Assembly (NCBI GenBank): GCA_023159155.1
Contig: JAJNNX010000014.1
Coordinates: forward strand, 1-64,000
DNA: 64,000 nt
Direction of reading: 5' to 3'
Origin: Ustulina deusta
Taxonomy: Eukaryota > Ascomycota > Sordariomycetes > Xylariales > Xylariaceae
Below are positions 11,315-23,730 of the stretch, piece by piece. The translations under genes and the position numbers were made by a program. Under the pieces are notes generated by a model. The model worked only from the letters and a program-made list of their open reading frames with translations. It ran no database searches and was not told where the DNA came from. Each line of letters starts with the position of its first letter. Positions within the stretch are counted from its first letter, which is position 1.

Positions 11315-13646
11315 CTAGTCTACAACAACGCCCTCCAGCGCCTGCATGGCCCTTGTACCCTCTTGCTCGAAGGCCATGACGATGGTCTCACACTCGTGCT
11401 TCAGTTGCTTCTCAGCTTGCTCCGCATTGTAGTATATCCACTCTTCAACTGTCATTTGTTTCTCTGGGCTCGTCAGATCCTGCCCGCTTTTCAAGAAACG
11501 GCCAATAGATAGAGTATTTTCTTTCTCCAAGTTATCGAAGATCATGTCAACATCCACAGCGGTCCAGGTATGGGTGCTTTGAAGTCCAGAAATGATGTTG
11601 CGCTTAGAGGGTGATAACCGTGCTGGAGTTGCAGCAATGGGTACCAGAGCGACTCGGGCGCTCTTCGCCGTATTGGAGGGTTTGGACGATGGAGGCTGAT
11701 TCTCTGCGTCGGAGGACTGAGGTGATTGGGGTGGTGACACGGTGGCTTGCTTTGCTGCTGGAGCGGGCGAGATCACTGCTTCTGGCGTCACTGGTCGTTG
11801 CACATCCTCTGACTCGAGAGGCGGGGGCGGCAAAGACTTATCCCGCGACGGAGGCGAGCCCTTAGCAACTTTAGGTACGGCGGCTTTCTGGGAGACAGTA
11901 GACACGTGCTCAGGCTCAGCGAAGTCGACATGCCGAATCCCAGCTTCTGGTCCCGGGCTGGATGGAGCAGCGGGCTCGGATTGTGACTCTGCTTGGACAA
12001 CCAGTGATCTCTTGCTGGGTCGACCACGCTTCCTAGGTGCCGAAGTTGACGATATGCTAGTTCGAACGATTGTGGCATTGCTCATAAGGCTCATATCGTG
12101 GCCGTCAGCTAGCTCGTCCATAGATTGCTCGGGTGCAGGTTCGGGTTCCGGAGTGGGTTCTACGGGTGCTTTCTTTTTCGTCTTCTTTGTGGGTTGCTTT
12201 GAGGCCTTGCGGGCCCCAGCCTGACGGCCTTTCTTGGGGACATGGAGTGTCTGGGCTGGCTCGACCTCCATCTCGGCCTCTAATGCTTTTAGTTCCGCAT
12301 CTACTGCGGCATCGCCTATCTCGGGCGGCACAGGATCAAACATCGCGTGATCTGTATCCAATTGTTCTACCCTGGCGGAGGCCACCCTTCCACGCGTCGC
12401 CCTCTTCTTCGGAGCCGGGGCTTCCGTCGTATTGAGTACGGAGTCTTCGACAGCAGCACTCGTACGTTTATGACCTCGAGCTGGTTTCCGAGAAACCTTC
12501 TGTGCCTCCATTTGCAGGGATTCCTCTTCCTCGAGTAATACATCCTCGTTCTCAGGCTGTGGATCCTCAGCAGGATCTTCGAGTACTTTAACAACATCCT
12601 CTTTCTTCGCCCTAGACTTCTTTCCTTTTGCAGTTGTGCCCTTCTTAGCCCTCGGGCGCTTAGTACCACCTTGTGTCATAACGGATGTTGTAGTTAGAAC
12701 ACTGTCGTCGTGATCTGCGCCATGTTCAAGCAGTGAGGTGGAATCTGAAGCTGCGGTTGCAACAGACTGTGTGGAAAGACGCGATGCTCTGGAAGATCTA
12801 GCGCCCTTGCCTCGGCTCTTCTTGGGAGGCGCCGCAGATTTGTATTGGTTGATCAAGACGAAAAAAGGACATTCGGGAGATCGTCGGTAATGTTCATCCC
12901 TGCAGGGCTGTGTCAATGTTGTGGAGGAAAGCGTGTAGAGTACAAAGGTGAATATACTCACATGGGACTGTCCTTAGGTTCCCATCCATCGAGGGCCAGC
13001 TGACAATAAGCACAGGTTGCCATATCATCCGAGTCCATGGTAGGCGTATACTTCCAGCCGGCATCGACGAGCTGTGATGATTCAAGTTAGGCGCGATCGA
13101 TGGCCATAAATACAACACGGGAAAGGACCGTACCTGCTTCGTTTTACACTTCCAACCTCTCTTCCCATCGTGCGGCCACCTGTCGCCAAATGTTGCTTTC
13201 CGCGCTTCTATCATCTCGGAGCTGGTCGGATCATCCAAGGCGTAGTCGCCCAGGCCTGTCTCAATGCCTCCGACGATTGCCCAGCCGCAGTGTGGCGACA
13301 ATCGCAGGTGCTCCTCAAAGGGATTATCATCCTCTTCCCATCCGTCTACATTCTTGCAGCACAGGAAGCACACCGTGTTATCGGGGAAATGGGGGGTCGG
13401 CGCGAAGTAGAATCCGGCGCGTGCAAACTATGTTCAAATTAGCAATTCCGTGCCCAGGTCGCAAACGAACTCGGTGGCTTTGGCGCGTACAATTTCCGGA
13501 TCTAATTGTTTGTGTGGCCATGACAATGCTTTGGGGGCTTTGCCTTTCGCAGTGGAACCGCGTCTGGCCACTGGCTGCGTGGTCTGAAAGGAAGCAAGTC
13601 GGCCGTCGAACGTGTAGTACTGTTCGGGCATCTCGCCTGACGCCAT
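11315..13646 (-). CDS. BIR1: Bir1-type BIR-domain protein (survivin homologue, chromosomal passenger complex)
   Basis: Four exons inferred on the minus strand: 13646-13491, 13427-13134, 13071-12962 and 12899-11315, giving about 714 residues; all junctions are GT/AG and phases agree. Two BIR zinc domains are visible. The first has CFLC in exon 2 followed by EEHLRLSPHC. The second runs across exons 2-4 with CAYC, then DEHYRRSPEC. A long charged Lys/Pro/Glu-rich linker follows, with an AT-hook-like KRGRPSK and repeated SP/TP sites, then a conserved-looking helical C-terminus (MTVEEWIYYNAEQAEKQL). Fungal Bir1/Cut17 works with Sli15/INCENP and Ark1/Ipl1 Aurora kinase at centromeres; the SP/TP sites suggest CDK phosphorylation. 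The start is the ATG of MASGEMPEQYY, just before the first BIR strand (YTFDGRLASF). Confidence 0.85.
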
Positions 13647-14458
13647 CTTGGCTGGAGTTGATGCGGCAAAGCCGTGGATTTATGCCGAGTCTGGCTCGTG
13701 ATATAGTGTGGTGTGGTAAAAATTGGGTTGCAGGTAGGTGAAAACAACCTCGGGAGGGGGTTACGAAACCAGTCTGTACATGAATGGGAGAATGATTAAG
13801 AACAAGGAAATGTAAAACTCAATGACGCTGAGCGACTCTTGTGTTGATTGGGGGTTCTCACGCGTGTTGTTTACTTTGCACCAACGTGGGGGTTTGCGGA
13901 GACTGCCCTGTGGGTCACTGCATATGCACAGCCACGCTAGCCACACTCTCGGGAATATGACCTACACTCCACTATAGGTACTAATGTAACCAATCTAGTA
14001 CACAGAAGCCACAGTATGGGGACCATGCATTCTACAAACTCAATACATTCAGTCTGATCCATCACAGGTGTCGCAAGTCCCAAGCCATCATGGATAGTAC
14101 TGTATGCATAAAAACACAAGCAACATCGACATTCTGTGTACAAAAATATGACCGAGTAGTAATAGAGAGATTGTTTGGAGTGGGAGCGCCGATCTACGCC
14201 ATGAAGACGTCATTGTATTATGCAAGCATAATATAGAGGAAAAGAGCAACGCGCGGTATCTCAGCTTTCGGGATGACGAGTCGACAGCAGACCACCCAAC
14301 CTGTCCAATCTATAGGCAATGACCATTCACAACCATTTATCCAACTCTTCTCGCGCGAGTAACGTTTCTTCGGTTGATGATACTTGACCGCCTGATTATT
14401 TCCTGAATGTATCTGCTGTTATGCTCTAGCCAACGTCTCCTTCTATCTACTTAAGTAC
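13647..14458. other. Intergenic, upstream of the Bir1-type gene
   Basis: About 0.8 kb holding the promoter side of Bir1 (minus strand) and the 3' end of the M3 peptidase gene. No further gene or structured RNA is recognised; the short frames here have no family resemblance. Confidence 0.5.
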
Positions 14459-16700
14459 TTATGCAGCCGCGAGACCCAGTTCGGCGTAAAATGCGTCACT
14501 ACTAGGTGCCCGGCCGAGGAACTGCTTCAGGGTCTCCATCTCGTCCTGGCTTCCACCACGCTCCAGCACGGTGTGGCGGTATCTACGACCTTCTTTTCCG
14601 TTCATTGGATCCCCCTTGAAGCTCGAATGGAACATATCTGCACTGTAGACTTCGGATGATAAGTAGCCGTAGTACCCGGCATCATATCCTCCTATAAGAT
14701 GGCCAAAAGTAGCTTGGCCGTGTCCCCAGGTGCTGTTAGACCAGGTTAGTAAACAGAATAAACGAGCGGTTTAATTACGCCATTGCCGATGCTTACCTTC
14801 CTTGGCCGAGAGCTTCGGGTCCCTTGAGACCGCAGATCTGTGCGCGCAGCTCGTTATAGAGTCTGCTGGCATCTAGCTTCTCCAAATCTTCGTGGCTATT
14901 GGGTGAGTGCACAGTCATATCGAAGATACCGAAGTGTAGCTGTCTCAAATTGAACAGGGCGTCGTTGACGTGTTTAGTGGAGATGAGTTTCTCGATTAAA
15001 TCATCGGGGATCTTCTCGTCCGTCTCATAGTGGTTCGAGAGCGACTTGAGCTGGCTAGAAGTCCAGCACCAATTCTCAAGCATCTGGCTCGGTGCCTCTA
15101 CGAAATCTCTAACGGTAGATGTGCCGTGGAAACGACTGTACCTGCACCGGCCTGCCAAATCATGAATACCATGGCCTAGTTCATGGAACAGCGTGACAAC
15201 TTCGTCGTGCTTAAGAAGCGAGGGCTTCTTTTCAGTGGGTTTCGAAAAGTTGCAAACTAATGCTGTGGCCGGAAATCTGCGCGATCCGTCCTTCTGCACG
15301 TAACCTGGTTGAAGGTTGAAGTTTGCGGCGTGGCCATATTTACCCTGACGGGGGTGCAGATCGAGATAAAGGTATCCTACGAATCCATCGCCTTCGGATG
15401 CATCATCCCAGACGGAGAAGAGGATGACATCTTCGTGCCAGGCGATGTCCTCAGCTTTGCCGGTCGGCGATAGTCGCTGTCGCTCACCCTGGTTTAACCT
15501 GACGAAAACCAGACCAAATAGCTTTTCGAAAATCTCGAGCATTCCTTGGACTGTGGATTGTAGGGGGAAGTACTCTGAAATCTTCACCTCATCAATGCTG
15601 TACTCCTGCTCAACCATCATTCGGTCGTAGAAACGATTATCCCAGAGATAGAAATTTCCATCTGGCTTTAAGCCTCTCGATTCTTCATCCTTCGTCTTCA
15701 ACGCTAGCAGATGGGCTTGCTCTTTTACACCACCAGGAGCCAACTTGGTTCGAAGATCCGATAGGAATGTATTCACTGTTTCAGGGAGCTTTGCCATCTT
15801 GTCTTCGATGCGGAAAGCCGCATGGTTGGCATAGCCCAACATCCGTGCTGCTTCGTCACGCAATAAGATGGCCTCTTTGAAAAGGGGGACATTGTCATTG
15901 CACTACTATAACTGTCAGCTCCGTTGATATCAGAGCTAGGCAACGACGGGCCGACGTATGGCAAATACCTTGTTTTCATTAGCAATAAACACTTTTCTCC
16001 GCGTCTCGGGTTTTTTTGCGAACTTGAGAGTCGGGAATAAGTCCGGGTACTTGAAGCTTAGTCTGACCTTTCCCTCGTTCTCGCCGGAGCCCTTCTCAAG
16101 ACCGTCGACAACGTCATCTGGGACACCATCCAGCTCCTCCTTGGTGAACCATAGACCTCCATTTTCTTCATTCAGCGTCTTTTGGAATTGGATACCAATC
16201 TGGCTCAGGCGCTTCTTAATATCCTTGAAACGATCTCGCTGAGGACCCTTCGGCAAGCCAAGGCCATTCCTGATATACCCCTTACGCTCCTTCTCAAGCA
16301 ACCGCAGGCTTTCAGAGTCTAGACCGGGCTCGTTTATTTTCTGCGAGCGGAAGGCAGCCTCAACAAGAGCATAGATGTCTTCACGCATGTTGCACTCGAT
16401 AGAGAAATCATCCATGAGCTTCTCGGCCTCTGTGGAGGCATTGCGGAGATCGGCATCTCCTGAGACATATTGGTAGAAGCCTAGAATTCGAGATCCAAGC
16501 TGGGCCTCGTTCTCATCCTCTATCATGGGAACCAAGACGGAAGCAAAGCTGGACTTGTCTACAGGCACATCGGCGGCGATTCTGTCCAGCAAGAAGCGCG
16601 TCGTCTCGCAAAGAGCCTTCGCATCGTCTACGATCGACTCTTTGGTGCCCGTGAAAGTGGGCGGAGCCTGAGGGGGGTTCTTATACTTGTCGGGGGCCAT
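14459..16700 (-). CDS. M3 family zinc metallopeptidase (saccharolysin / thimet oligopeptidase type)
   Basis: Three exons: 16700-15969, 15902-14797 and 14732-14459, joining into about 703 residues, the usual family length. The zinc site HELGHG lies near residue 481, with the downstream Glu-containing segment FVEAPSQMLENW that normally supplies the third ligand. The C-terminal GHLIGGYDAGYYGYL, typical of M3A peptidases, comes from exon 3. The enzyme cleaves short peptides in the cytosol and, in yeast Prd1, the mitochondrial intermembrane space. The start was placed at 16,700 (MAPDKYKN) because of an excellent Kozak context (GCCACCATGG). The frame stays open upstream to 17,060 and would add about 120 residues with a Leu-rich stretch and an Arg/Ser-rich stretch, so a longer organelle-targeted form is possible. 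Confidence 0.9.
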
Positions 16701-18799
16701 GGTGGCGGTTACGAGAGGTCGAGTCACAACAGATAATCGGCCGAGCGGAGGAGTAGTTGATGGGAAAGAGGGTCTGAAACGAAGATGGTTCAGGTAGGTA
16801 GAAAGGCGAACGACGGCCCGTGAAGCAGCCAGATTGAAGGCGATGGCGGGGAGGAGGATGATCAGGGAGAGTAGGAGGAGGAGGAGGGGGAGCGAGTTTC
16901 TTGACGGGGTAGTCGATGTCGCCAGATCCGCTGTACCTGGGCAGACAGCTCTCTGTCCAATGAGATGGTTAGACGGGAAGGAAGACGCAATGGGGGACAT
17001 GCTGTACGTACCTGGTATAGATAAGTACTCAGCAGTGTATGCGCACGTAACGAGGGGCACAGCGGGGCGGCACTACCTACTCCCTAGGGATGTGCTGCAG
17101 GAGGTAGGTATCTATTTGCGTGTATGCGATGAGGCATTAGATAAGAGCAGGATACGTTGGTGGGTTCGGATACCTGCTCGTCGGATTGTTATGGCTCTGT
17201 GCGGTGCAGATCTCGGATATTGGGTTACGTTACAGGGCTGATGACAGGACAGCTTGCATGAAAGGGAGAGGAGGTCGAGGAGAGCAGGGTGTGTATCGGT
17301 CCTTGAGAAGATGCCGTCGCTATAACGAGAAAAGCTTAGTGCAGGACCTTGGAAGCTCCGGCAGCTTGGATGTTTTGCGGGGTGTCCGCCAAAACTAATT
17401 GGTTATAAGATCTACCTAGGTAGCAAGGGGTCCCTAGCTAGCGCGCGTGTCCTGCGCCCCCTGGCCTGGAGAGGGGCGCTCCTGCTACCACGAATGTGTA
17501 GGTACCTACTTCACCAGGACTTCTCTCTTCACCCGACTTTCCCACTCCGAGTACCTCGTGGTCGTGATTTGTGACAGTCGGCGAGCGTCGTCGCCATGGT
17601 ACGAGATCGTTCCCTTTCCTCAGTTATTATGCCTTACGCTGTCGGGCGCAAGTTATTCGGCCTCTCTTCGCGCTGCCGGGCATACGAGCCCCGTGCGAAT
17701 TCGCCTAGTAAATGCTGTTGGACGGACCAGCCCAGCGTACGGTCACTTCCAACAGGCCTTTCGGCCGAGCGCAGGACTTGCGAGCCCTGATGTGCGTTGA
17801 TAATACGGGAAAACTCCGGGCGCAAGCCAGCTTCACTCCTACTCTTTGGGGGGTGAATACAACATAAATTGGGCACAGTTTGGGCGGCTTCTAGACCTAG
17901 TTCGTCCTCGCCTGTCCCAATACAAGTCGTTCTCAAACCTCCGCGTAACCCCAATGCTAGACTCAGTGATCTATCTATGTAGGAAGGTAGATACAAGACC
18001 AGTGCAGCTCCAACGAATTATGACCGCGTGTATGTATAGTATAGATCGAATCATTTAATACGGCTCGATACCAAGAAGCAGTGGCCTGTATGTTCCAAAT
18101 GTTTGCGTACATTCTCAAAATGAGCAATGGCATTACCCAGACCAACATCCTCGGCAGCCAAACTAGAACGAAGACAAACGCCAAATAGCTTAGTACGATA
18201 CCTACCCCCGGTGTACAATCACGGAAAATGGTAACACGCTCAGCTAGGCTGCTGTGTCTCCAGCACTCCATACACAGAACATTCGGCTTGTCGTGTGTCA
18301 TGTGCCAATAGCAATCCGGCCAGAAGCAGATGATGTGCCAGTCCGCGGTCGCTAGCCGGCAGGGGAGTATATGTCGTGCATGGAGCATGCAAGACTACCT
18401 GCATGCTTCCGAGTTTATGACGATACAGGCACCTACCTTCCTACGTGTCCCGACTTTGTGGGCGCATAATCGACTGACTTGTTTTACCTGCTCTTACTGC
18501 CTTGATTGTCATGCTACCACAACGCCAGTTGGAGCATAGACTGATGCACGGTTATATTCCAATCTCGAACAACGTGGATGTTTAGGGTAGGATAATGTGT
18601 CTTGCTCGCTGTTGTAGAACTACCTATCACACCCAAGCACTAGGAGAGACCAGATCAGGTCTTCCTAGTTTGTACAATATGGTCCCAACCAACGTTGGAA
18701 AGCAATGCATAAACGCCAGTGTCATTTCCGAATCATGCACAATCCCGTCCTCCCGAACTCCCTTTCGTCGAAAATGTCCTTAAGACGGGATAACACCGC
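16701..18799. other. Intergenic, 2.1 kb
   Basis: Contains the upstream region of the M3 peptidase gene and the downstream region of the light-chain gene. Several unrelated frames of 60-140 codons overlap on both strands, but none shows domain, membrane or compositional features of a real protein, and none can be joined by plausible introns to a known family. An unannotated RNA or small gene cannot be excluded. Confidence 0.45.
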
Positions 18800-19451
18800 T
18801 TAGTTGGCGAGGATAGTTCGTACGAGATCTAATGTCTTGTTAGACTCTATTCGGCGCATGCGCTGTATATGCGCCATTGTCGCAAGTCGTGCGAGGCGCT
18901 ACATTGTACTTACCGGTGTAGTTGACCTGTCCTGAGCTCGTATCCACGGCTTTCAGCAGCTCGTCTACCTCCTCGTCCGTCATCTTCTCGCCAAGGTTGG
19001 TCAAGATGTATTTGAACTGTCCGACTCCAATAAAGCCAGTCATGTCTTTGTCGAAAACTTGGAAACCACGGCAGTACTCTTCAGGCTCGCCAGGGTCGCG
19101 GAATCCACCCGGGCGATTGAGGATCTTGGAGAAAGTCTCAAAATCAACTGCGAAAAGAGTCGCATCAGCACCAGTGCGGGATTAAAGGTAAATAGAATCC
19201 ACTCCAACTTTCTGAAGAAGGGAGGTTGGCGGAACTTGGTAATCTCGGCGTGAACAAAGCGACAACTCACATTCTCCACCGACACTTCTCTCTAGGTCTC
19301 TAATTTCGGCGAGGGTTGGGTTCTGGCCGCAGGCACGCAGAAGATCGCCTAGGCTGTCGAGAGTGACACGACCATTTCCGCGCTTGTCGAATAGAGAGAA
19401 GGCCTCCTTGTAGTTGGTAGAAGCCTGATGATTTTCATAATTAGTGGCCAT
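18800..19451 (-). CDS. Myosin essential light chain, Cdc4-type EF-hand protein
   Basis: Three exons: 19451-19271, 19147-18914 and 18828-18800, giving 147 residues (fission yeast Cdc4 is 141). The 29-nt last exon completes the typical ending NYTDLVRTILAN after a GTAAGT donor at 18,913. Sequence landmarks are YKEAFSLFDKRGNG, LNRPGGFRDP, and FDKDMTGFIGVGQFKYIL followed by LGEKMTDEEVDELL. The EF-hand loops are degenerate: the acidic residue expected at loop position 12 is replaced (Ser in loop 1, Gln in the central loop), so calcium binding is unlikely, as in other essential light chains. It binds IQ motifs of type II and V myosins at the contractile ring. The start is the ATG of MATNYENH; the frame continues upstream but probably as 5' UTR. 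Confidence 0.85.
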
Positions 19452-20546
19452 GATGCTTGAGATTATGTGTATTGTGCAGCAATGTAGTAGCAGATGCGTG
19501 TATAATGGAGCAGGAATCGGTGCAATCGGAGAATTGCGCAAGTTGTAGAGCAGGCTGTAAAAAACGCGGTTTGCGATTGATACGGTAGTTGTTGATGTAG
19601 GTATTTTTTTTAGCGAAAGGAGGAGAAGGCGAAATGCGATGACGAATTCGGGGATTGGGTCCGGTCATTTGTCATTTGGTGGCTCGAACGCCGGCGCGCC
19701 GTCGTTAGCAGACATTGGTGGGCTCGCTCCAGCTTCTCGTGTTGTAGTCGCCGCTGCCAAACAGCGCCCTTCTCCTCCTCACTGGCTCTGCTTTGGAGCG
19801 CTGCAGGAGCCAACGGCGGCGCGCTAAACCGCTAAACTGGGTATCGGGGGTTGCGAGGGGTGCTGTGTTTACCTGGCGTGGCCGGAGGACGAATCAGGGA
19901 CAGGAACAGGTTGAACCACTTACCATTGTGAAGGTATGTAAACGTTTCTGAAGGTGCTATTTGTATGGTACGGTGCAGACGTCAGATAGTCCTGTCCGGC
20001 AGGAGATGAGAGGTTCGAGATGGTGTTTGTTACGGTCAGATGAAAGGAAGGAGGGAGGAAAACTTTGAAACTGAGATGAAATCGAAACAAATCTTGCTGG
20101 CTAGGATGAACGAACTAACGGTGTGCGCTGAGCCAACCCAGAGGTCATAGGCTGTTGATTAGTGGGGCAAAACAGATTGCCATAGCAACCAACCAGGACC
20201 AATAAAAGCTCAGAAGACTCTACCACCCCTATGTCTAGATCCGGGTAGGACTCATGGTTACAATACAGTTCCCTGGTACGTACATCGGTTTTCATGATGA
20301 GCGCTCGATAAAGATACCGGTAGGTATGCGATTTTCTCAAGAATTTAGGTAGCAATCTATTCCTCTCTTTTATTACTATTACCGCAGTTATGATTGGATA
20401 TTTACAGTATATCTGATCTTTGGCAAAAGTTTCCTGCTTATATTGAACGGATGTGGAATAAAACGACGCGCAAAAAATGAAGCCATCATCACTTGCTCCG
20501 TCAAATCACATATATGTATACCACCACAAAAATCAAAGGTATCTTC
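19452..20546. other. Intergenic, about 1.1 kb
   Basis: Promoter side of the light-chain gene (minus strand) and 3' side of the methyltransferase gene (minus strand). Contains pyrimidine/purine-biased stretches near 19,610-19,800. No gene recognised. Confidence 0.5.
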
Positions 20547-21532
20547 TTACTTCTTCCTGGCCATAATGACATAAGTGCCCCAGTCATGAATAACCTCGGT
20601 TTCCCTCCACTGCTCACCCATCGCCTTCCACGCTGGTATAGAATCAACCATTTGATCCCACATGACATCAACTACATCGCCATCTCCGCCCTCCGCTCTA
20701 CTCTTCGCCTCAGGATGTGCATCTTTCCAGCCTCGATAACAGCTAAATGTGCGTGTATACGCCTCAACCTCTCCGAGGTTCATCCTCTTCTTTAGCCACG
20801 CCACATCTTCATCGTCCTGCTCTCCGGGTTCGTGGAAGAACCTTGTGACATCCTTCCAATGATCCTCCGGCACTTCCACAGAACGCAACAGACCTCTCAG
20901 TATATTCCGTCCAGGCTGTTCCCAGTACCGTCCCATGCCCTCTACCCCCGGCGCCATCTGGCCGAATCCGTAGATGAACTTCTCCATGATCACCGTAGCC
21001 TCCTTGGCCCCCTCGAGAACACCGTCCACGTACCCCCAGAACGCGATTGTGCCGCCAGGCTTCATCGCGCGCGCTAGCTCCTGCCACACGACGCTGTAAT
21101 CGAACCAATGGGCTGCCTGGCCCGACACCGCCATATCCACAGACAGGGGACCCACGAGGGCCGACAGGTCCTCAGCCCGGCCATGGTGAAAACTGATTTT
21201 AGCATCATCCGTCATGTGACGCGCCTGCTTGACCATGCCAGACGACGGGTCAAGGGCAAGCACGCACTGAAAGTGTGGACTCATAGCCCGTGCGATGAGG
21301 CCATGGCCACATCCGATGTCGAGCAGCGTTGTTTTGTTCCCCACAAGCGGTAGCTGGTGAAAATCTAAGACGGTGCGGAAGACTGACGCCGGGTATGCGG
21401 GCCGAAATGCAGCATATGCCTTTGCGGAGAAGGTCGGGCGACTGCAGATGTATTAGCGGTATGTTTCTTGTCGCATCATGCGATTGGTGCCCGGGAGACC
21501 GGTTGGGGGACTTCTTGCGCAAATGTCGCCAT
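20547..21532 (-). CDS. Class I SAM-dependent methyltransferase (trans-aconitate methyltransferase-like)
   Basis: Inferred as two exons, 21532-21519 and 21441-20547, for 302 residues. The SAM-binding motif I LLDIGCGHGL is clear, followed by LALDPSSGMV (motif post-I acid), HHGRAEDL, and WQELARAMKPGGTIAFWGY (motif III region). The N-terminus of the mature frame reads RPTFSAKAYAAFRPAYP, usual for the fungal Tmt1/Crg1-like group, which methylate small carboxylates or lipids; the substrate is not readable from sequence. The family start requires joining a 14-nt first exon (Met-Ala-Thr-Phe) across a 77-nt intron that begins GCAAGA and ends CTGCAG, with a CTAAT branch site. No GT donor keeps the frame. 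If that splice is wrong, translation would start further in, at 21,344, and miss part of the fold. Confidence 0.75.
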
Positions 21533-21988
21533 CGTGGAGTGGAATGATGAGCGATCGAAGTGGAAACAGCTTTAATCTCGAACGTCGGAACACAGAAATT
21601 GACAGGCAATGAACCAGGTTGAAATTTGATGAGAGTTAGAAGAGATAATTCATCCATGGTCGCTAACTAGAGAGAAAATGGACCCCTTTTTGTCGCAACA
21701 CTGCCTACCCGACTTTCTGCTAAAGGAAGGAGCTATTCGGGGGTGACGATCGGGGCTCTCCGTCCGGGGTTTGACTTTGGGGCGGCACCACTCCGAACAG
21801 CGTGGATCAGCGGGGTCTGCCCCTCCACGATTGGTATACCTGAACAGAATACACACAGACCTCAAACTTCAGCTATACCACCCACTCCAAGCTAGTATTT
21901 ACACCAGCGAAATCTGCGTACTTCCGTCCATCTATCATAGTATATTACAAAATACCAGTATTAAGCATCCCTCTACCATATGTTCAAG
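21533..21988. promoter_or_regulatory. Divergent promoter region, 456 bp
   Basis: Lies between the start codons of the minus-strand methyltransferase and the plus-strand CoA-binding protein, so it must carry both promoters. It contains a GC-rich centre (about 21,745-21,830) and a pyrimidine-rich lead into the plus-strand ATG. No defined factor site is claimed. Confidence 0.5.
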
Positions 21989-22736
21989 ATGGCAACCGAA
22001 GCGAGTATCCAGGCATTCTTCTCCTCCCCGCAATTCGCCGTCGTTGGCGCGAGCTCTAACCCAGCCAAGTTCGGGCACAAGGGTAGGACACGTCTCTACT
22101 CTTTGCACTCACTCAGCCGAGATTGACTTCGCCGCCACACATTTGTGATCTTCCATTGCTAGAGATGAGTTGATAAGTCGATCACAATCTTTTCCGTGCC
22201 TCTTGTTTCTGCGACCTTGGAAGCTCTAATTAAAAAGCCTCCTTAGCCGGCACTTGGCCGACTCATTTGTTATTATAATTATGCACTCACCACTCACACA
22301 TACACCCACATACATCAATCCCTTTGGCATCACCCACGCCAACTAACCACCGCAAATTGTAGTATTCGTCTGGTACAAAGCCCATAACCTCCCCGTGTTC
22401 CCCATCAACCCGGCCCCAGCCATCACGACGCGCTACGGGGAGCACGTGACCGTGAAGTCGGTCTCGGAACTGTCGGACCCAAAAAACACATCGCTCTCCA
22501 TAATCACGCCACCCCCAGTGACCCTCGAAGTCCTGAAGGAGGCCAAGCGCGTCGGCATCCCCGCCGTCTGGCTCCAGCCCGGCACCTTTGACGACGAGGT
22601 CATCAAGTTTGCCCACGGCAAAGACACTGATGGATATGCGGGCGAGGTCATCGCCGGGGATGGTGGAGCTGGAAGCGAGGGATGGTGTGTCCTTGTTGAT
22701 GGCGAGAAGGGTATGAGATCGGCCGGAAAGCTCTGA
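21989..22736 (+). CDS. CoA-binding domain protein (CoA_binding_2, YccU-like)
   Basis: Two exons, 21989-22082 and 22363-22736, joined in phase to 155 residues; the 280-nt intron is the longest inferred in the window. The Rossmann-type start FAVVGASSNPAKFGHK in exon 1 continues with VFVWYKAHNLPVFPINP in exon 2, then SLSIITPPPVTLEVLKEAK and IPAVWLQPGTFDDEVI. This is the whole small CoA-binding fold, as in succinyl-CoA-synthetase-like stand-alone proteins. These cytosolic proteins have no established reaction. The usual Cys of bacterial relatives is not conserved in the same place. Divergently arranged with the methyltransferase gene. Confidence 0.85.
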
Positions 22737-23730
22737 AAGGGAGTTTGAAGCTCGGAAATGAGGGCTTGGGTGGTTGATGGGAATTATGAAGTTACTTAGA
22801 AGAGTCTATATCTTCTTTTCTTATCGCGTTACAATAGAGCATATGATCAACTACACTTATTTCGCGAAGCTTGCGGAAACGGAAACTAGCATTTTCGCAA
22901 GTCAAAGGTTAGGTCTAGATAGTGGCAAGCCGCAACAGACTCCCACAAGAAACCATCTGTAGGAGTTCCAAGTCTACCAAAAGCCTTGGCCGCGGACAAA
23001 CCACGCTAGGTTTCTAGGCCAATACATGAACACGGTCTTCACAATGCACGAATCGCTGTGTCTATTCAGTCGCAGGCGGCCCACCACCGTAGTTCATGAG
23101 CGTATTGGAGTATTTCGCACCCTTTCTTAGGGCTATCTCCCTCCGGCTTCTTGCCAGTCTCGAGAATGCCTCCGTTTGGCTTCGTTGTTTAATGACTGAG
23201 TGGAACAAATATCAAAGGTGATACTTGGTAATCCCGTTAGATTATCTAGAAGTCTAAGTTACAATACATAGAACAGCAGGTGTAGAAGTCTTATATATAA
23301 CATATAGATCGTAAGTATCCCAACTTCCTAATTCTAATGCTCTCTTTCGATCCTTATGTTGTTACTAGAGGCCTCTTTCAGTCAGGGGCAAGGAAGCCTT
23401 CATTCTTAAGGACCTATATAGCCTATATAGGCTACGTAAAGCTACCTAAGCTATAGACCTAGCTATTGTCACGCCACCTACGCTAGCGTACGCGGATCGT
23501 ACTTGGAGGCGTAGTACATAAGACGTACAGGAGCCCGGATATCCCACTTTGGGGTATTGCAGACCTTTTGTTTATGACGCAACGGTATATAGGCTGGTCG
23601 TTGTGACATCTGTTGTGTGTTTAATCTGTAATATCAGTAGGTCCCATGTATCTTATATTATCAAACCTCTTATCCCCATGAAACCACCCCGTAAATTTCT
23701 GTGACTCGGATGGCCAAGTGATATCATTCA
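22737..23730. other. Intergenic, about 1 kb
   Basis: Separates two convergent genes. Contains short palindromic TATATAGGCTATATA-like sequence near 23,415-23,435 but no gene or RNA I recognise. The length is more than two 3' ends need. Confidence 0.45.

Noticed and set aside
11742..12224. 160-codon plus-strand frame
   Set aside because: Antisense shadow of the low-complexity linker of Bir1.
17447..17800. 117-codon plus-strand frame upstream of the M3 peptidase gene
   Set aside because: No domain, signal or coding character; overlapping frames on both strands are of similar length.
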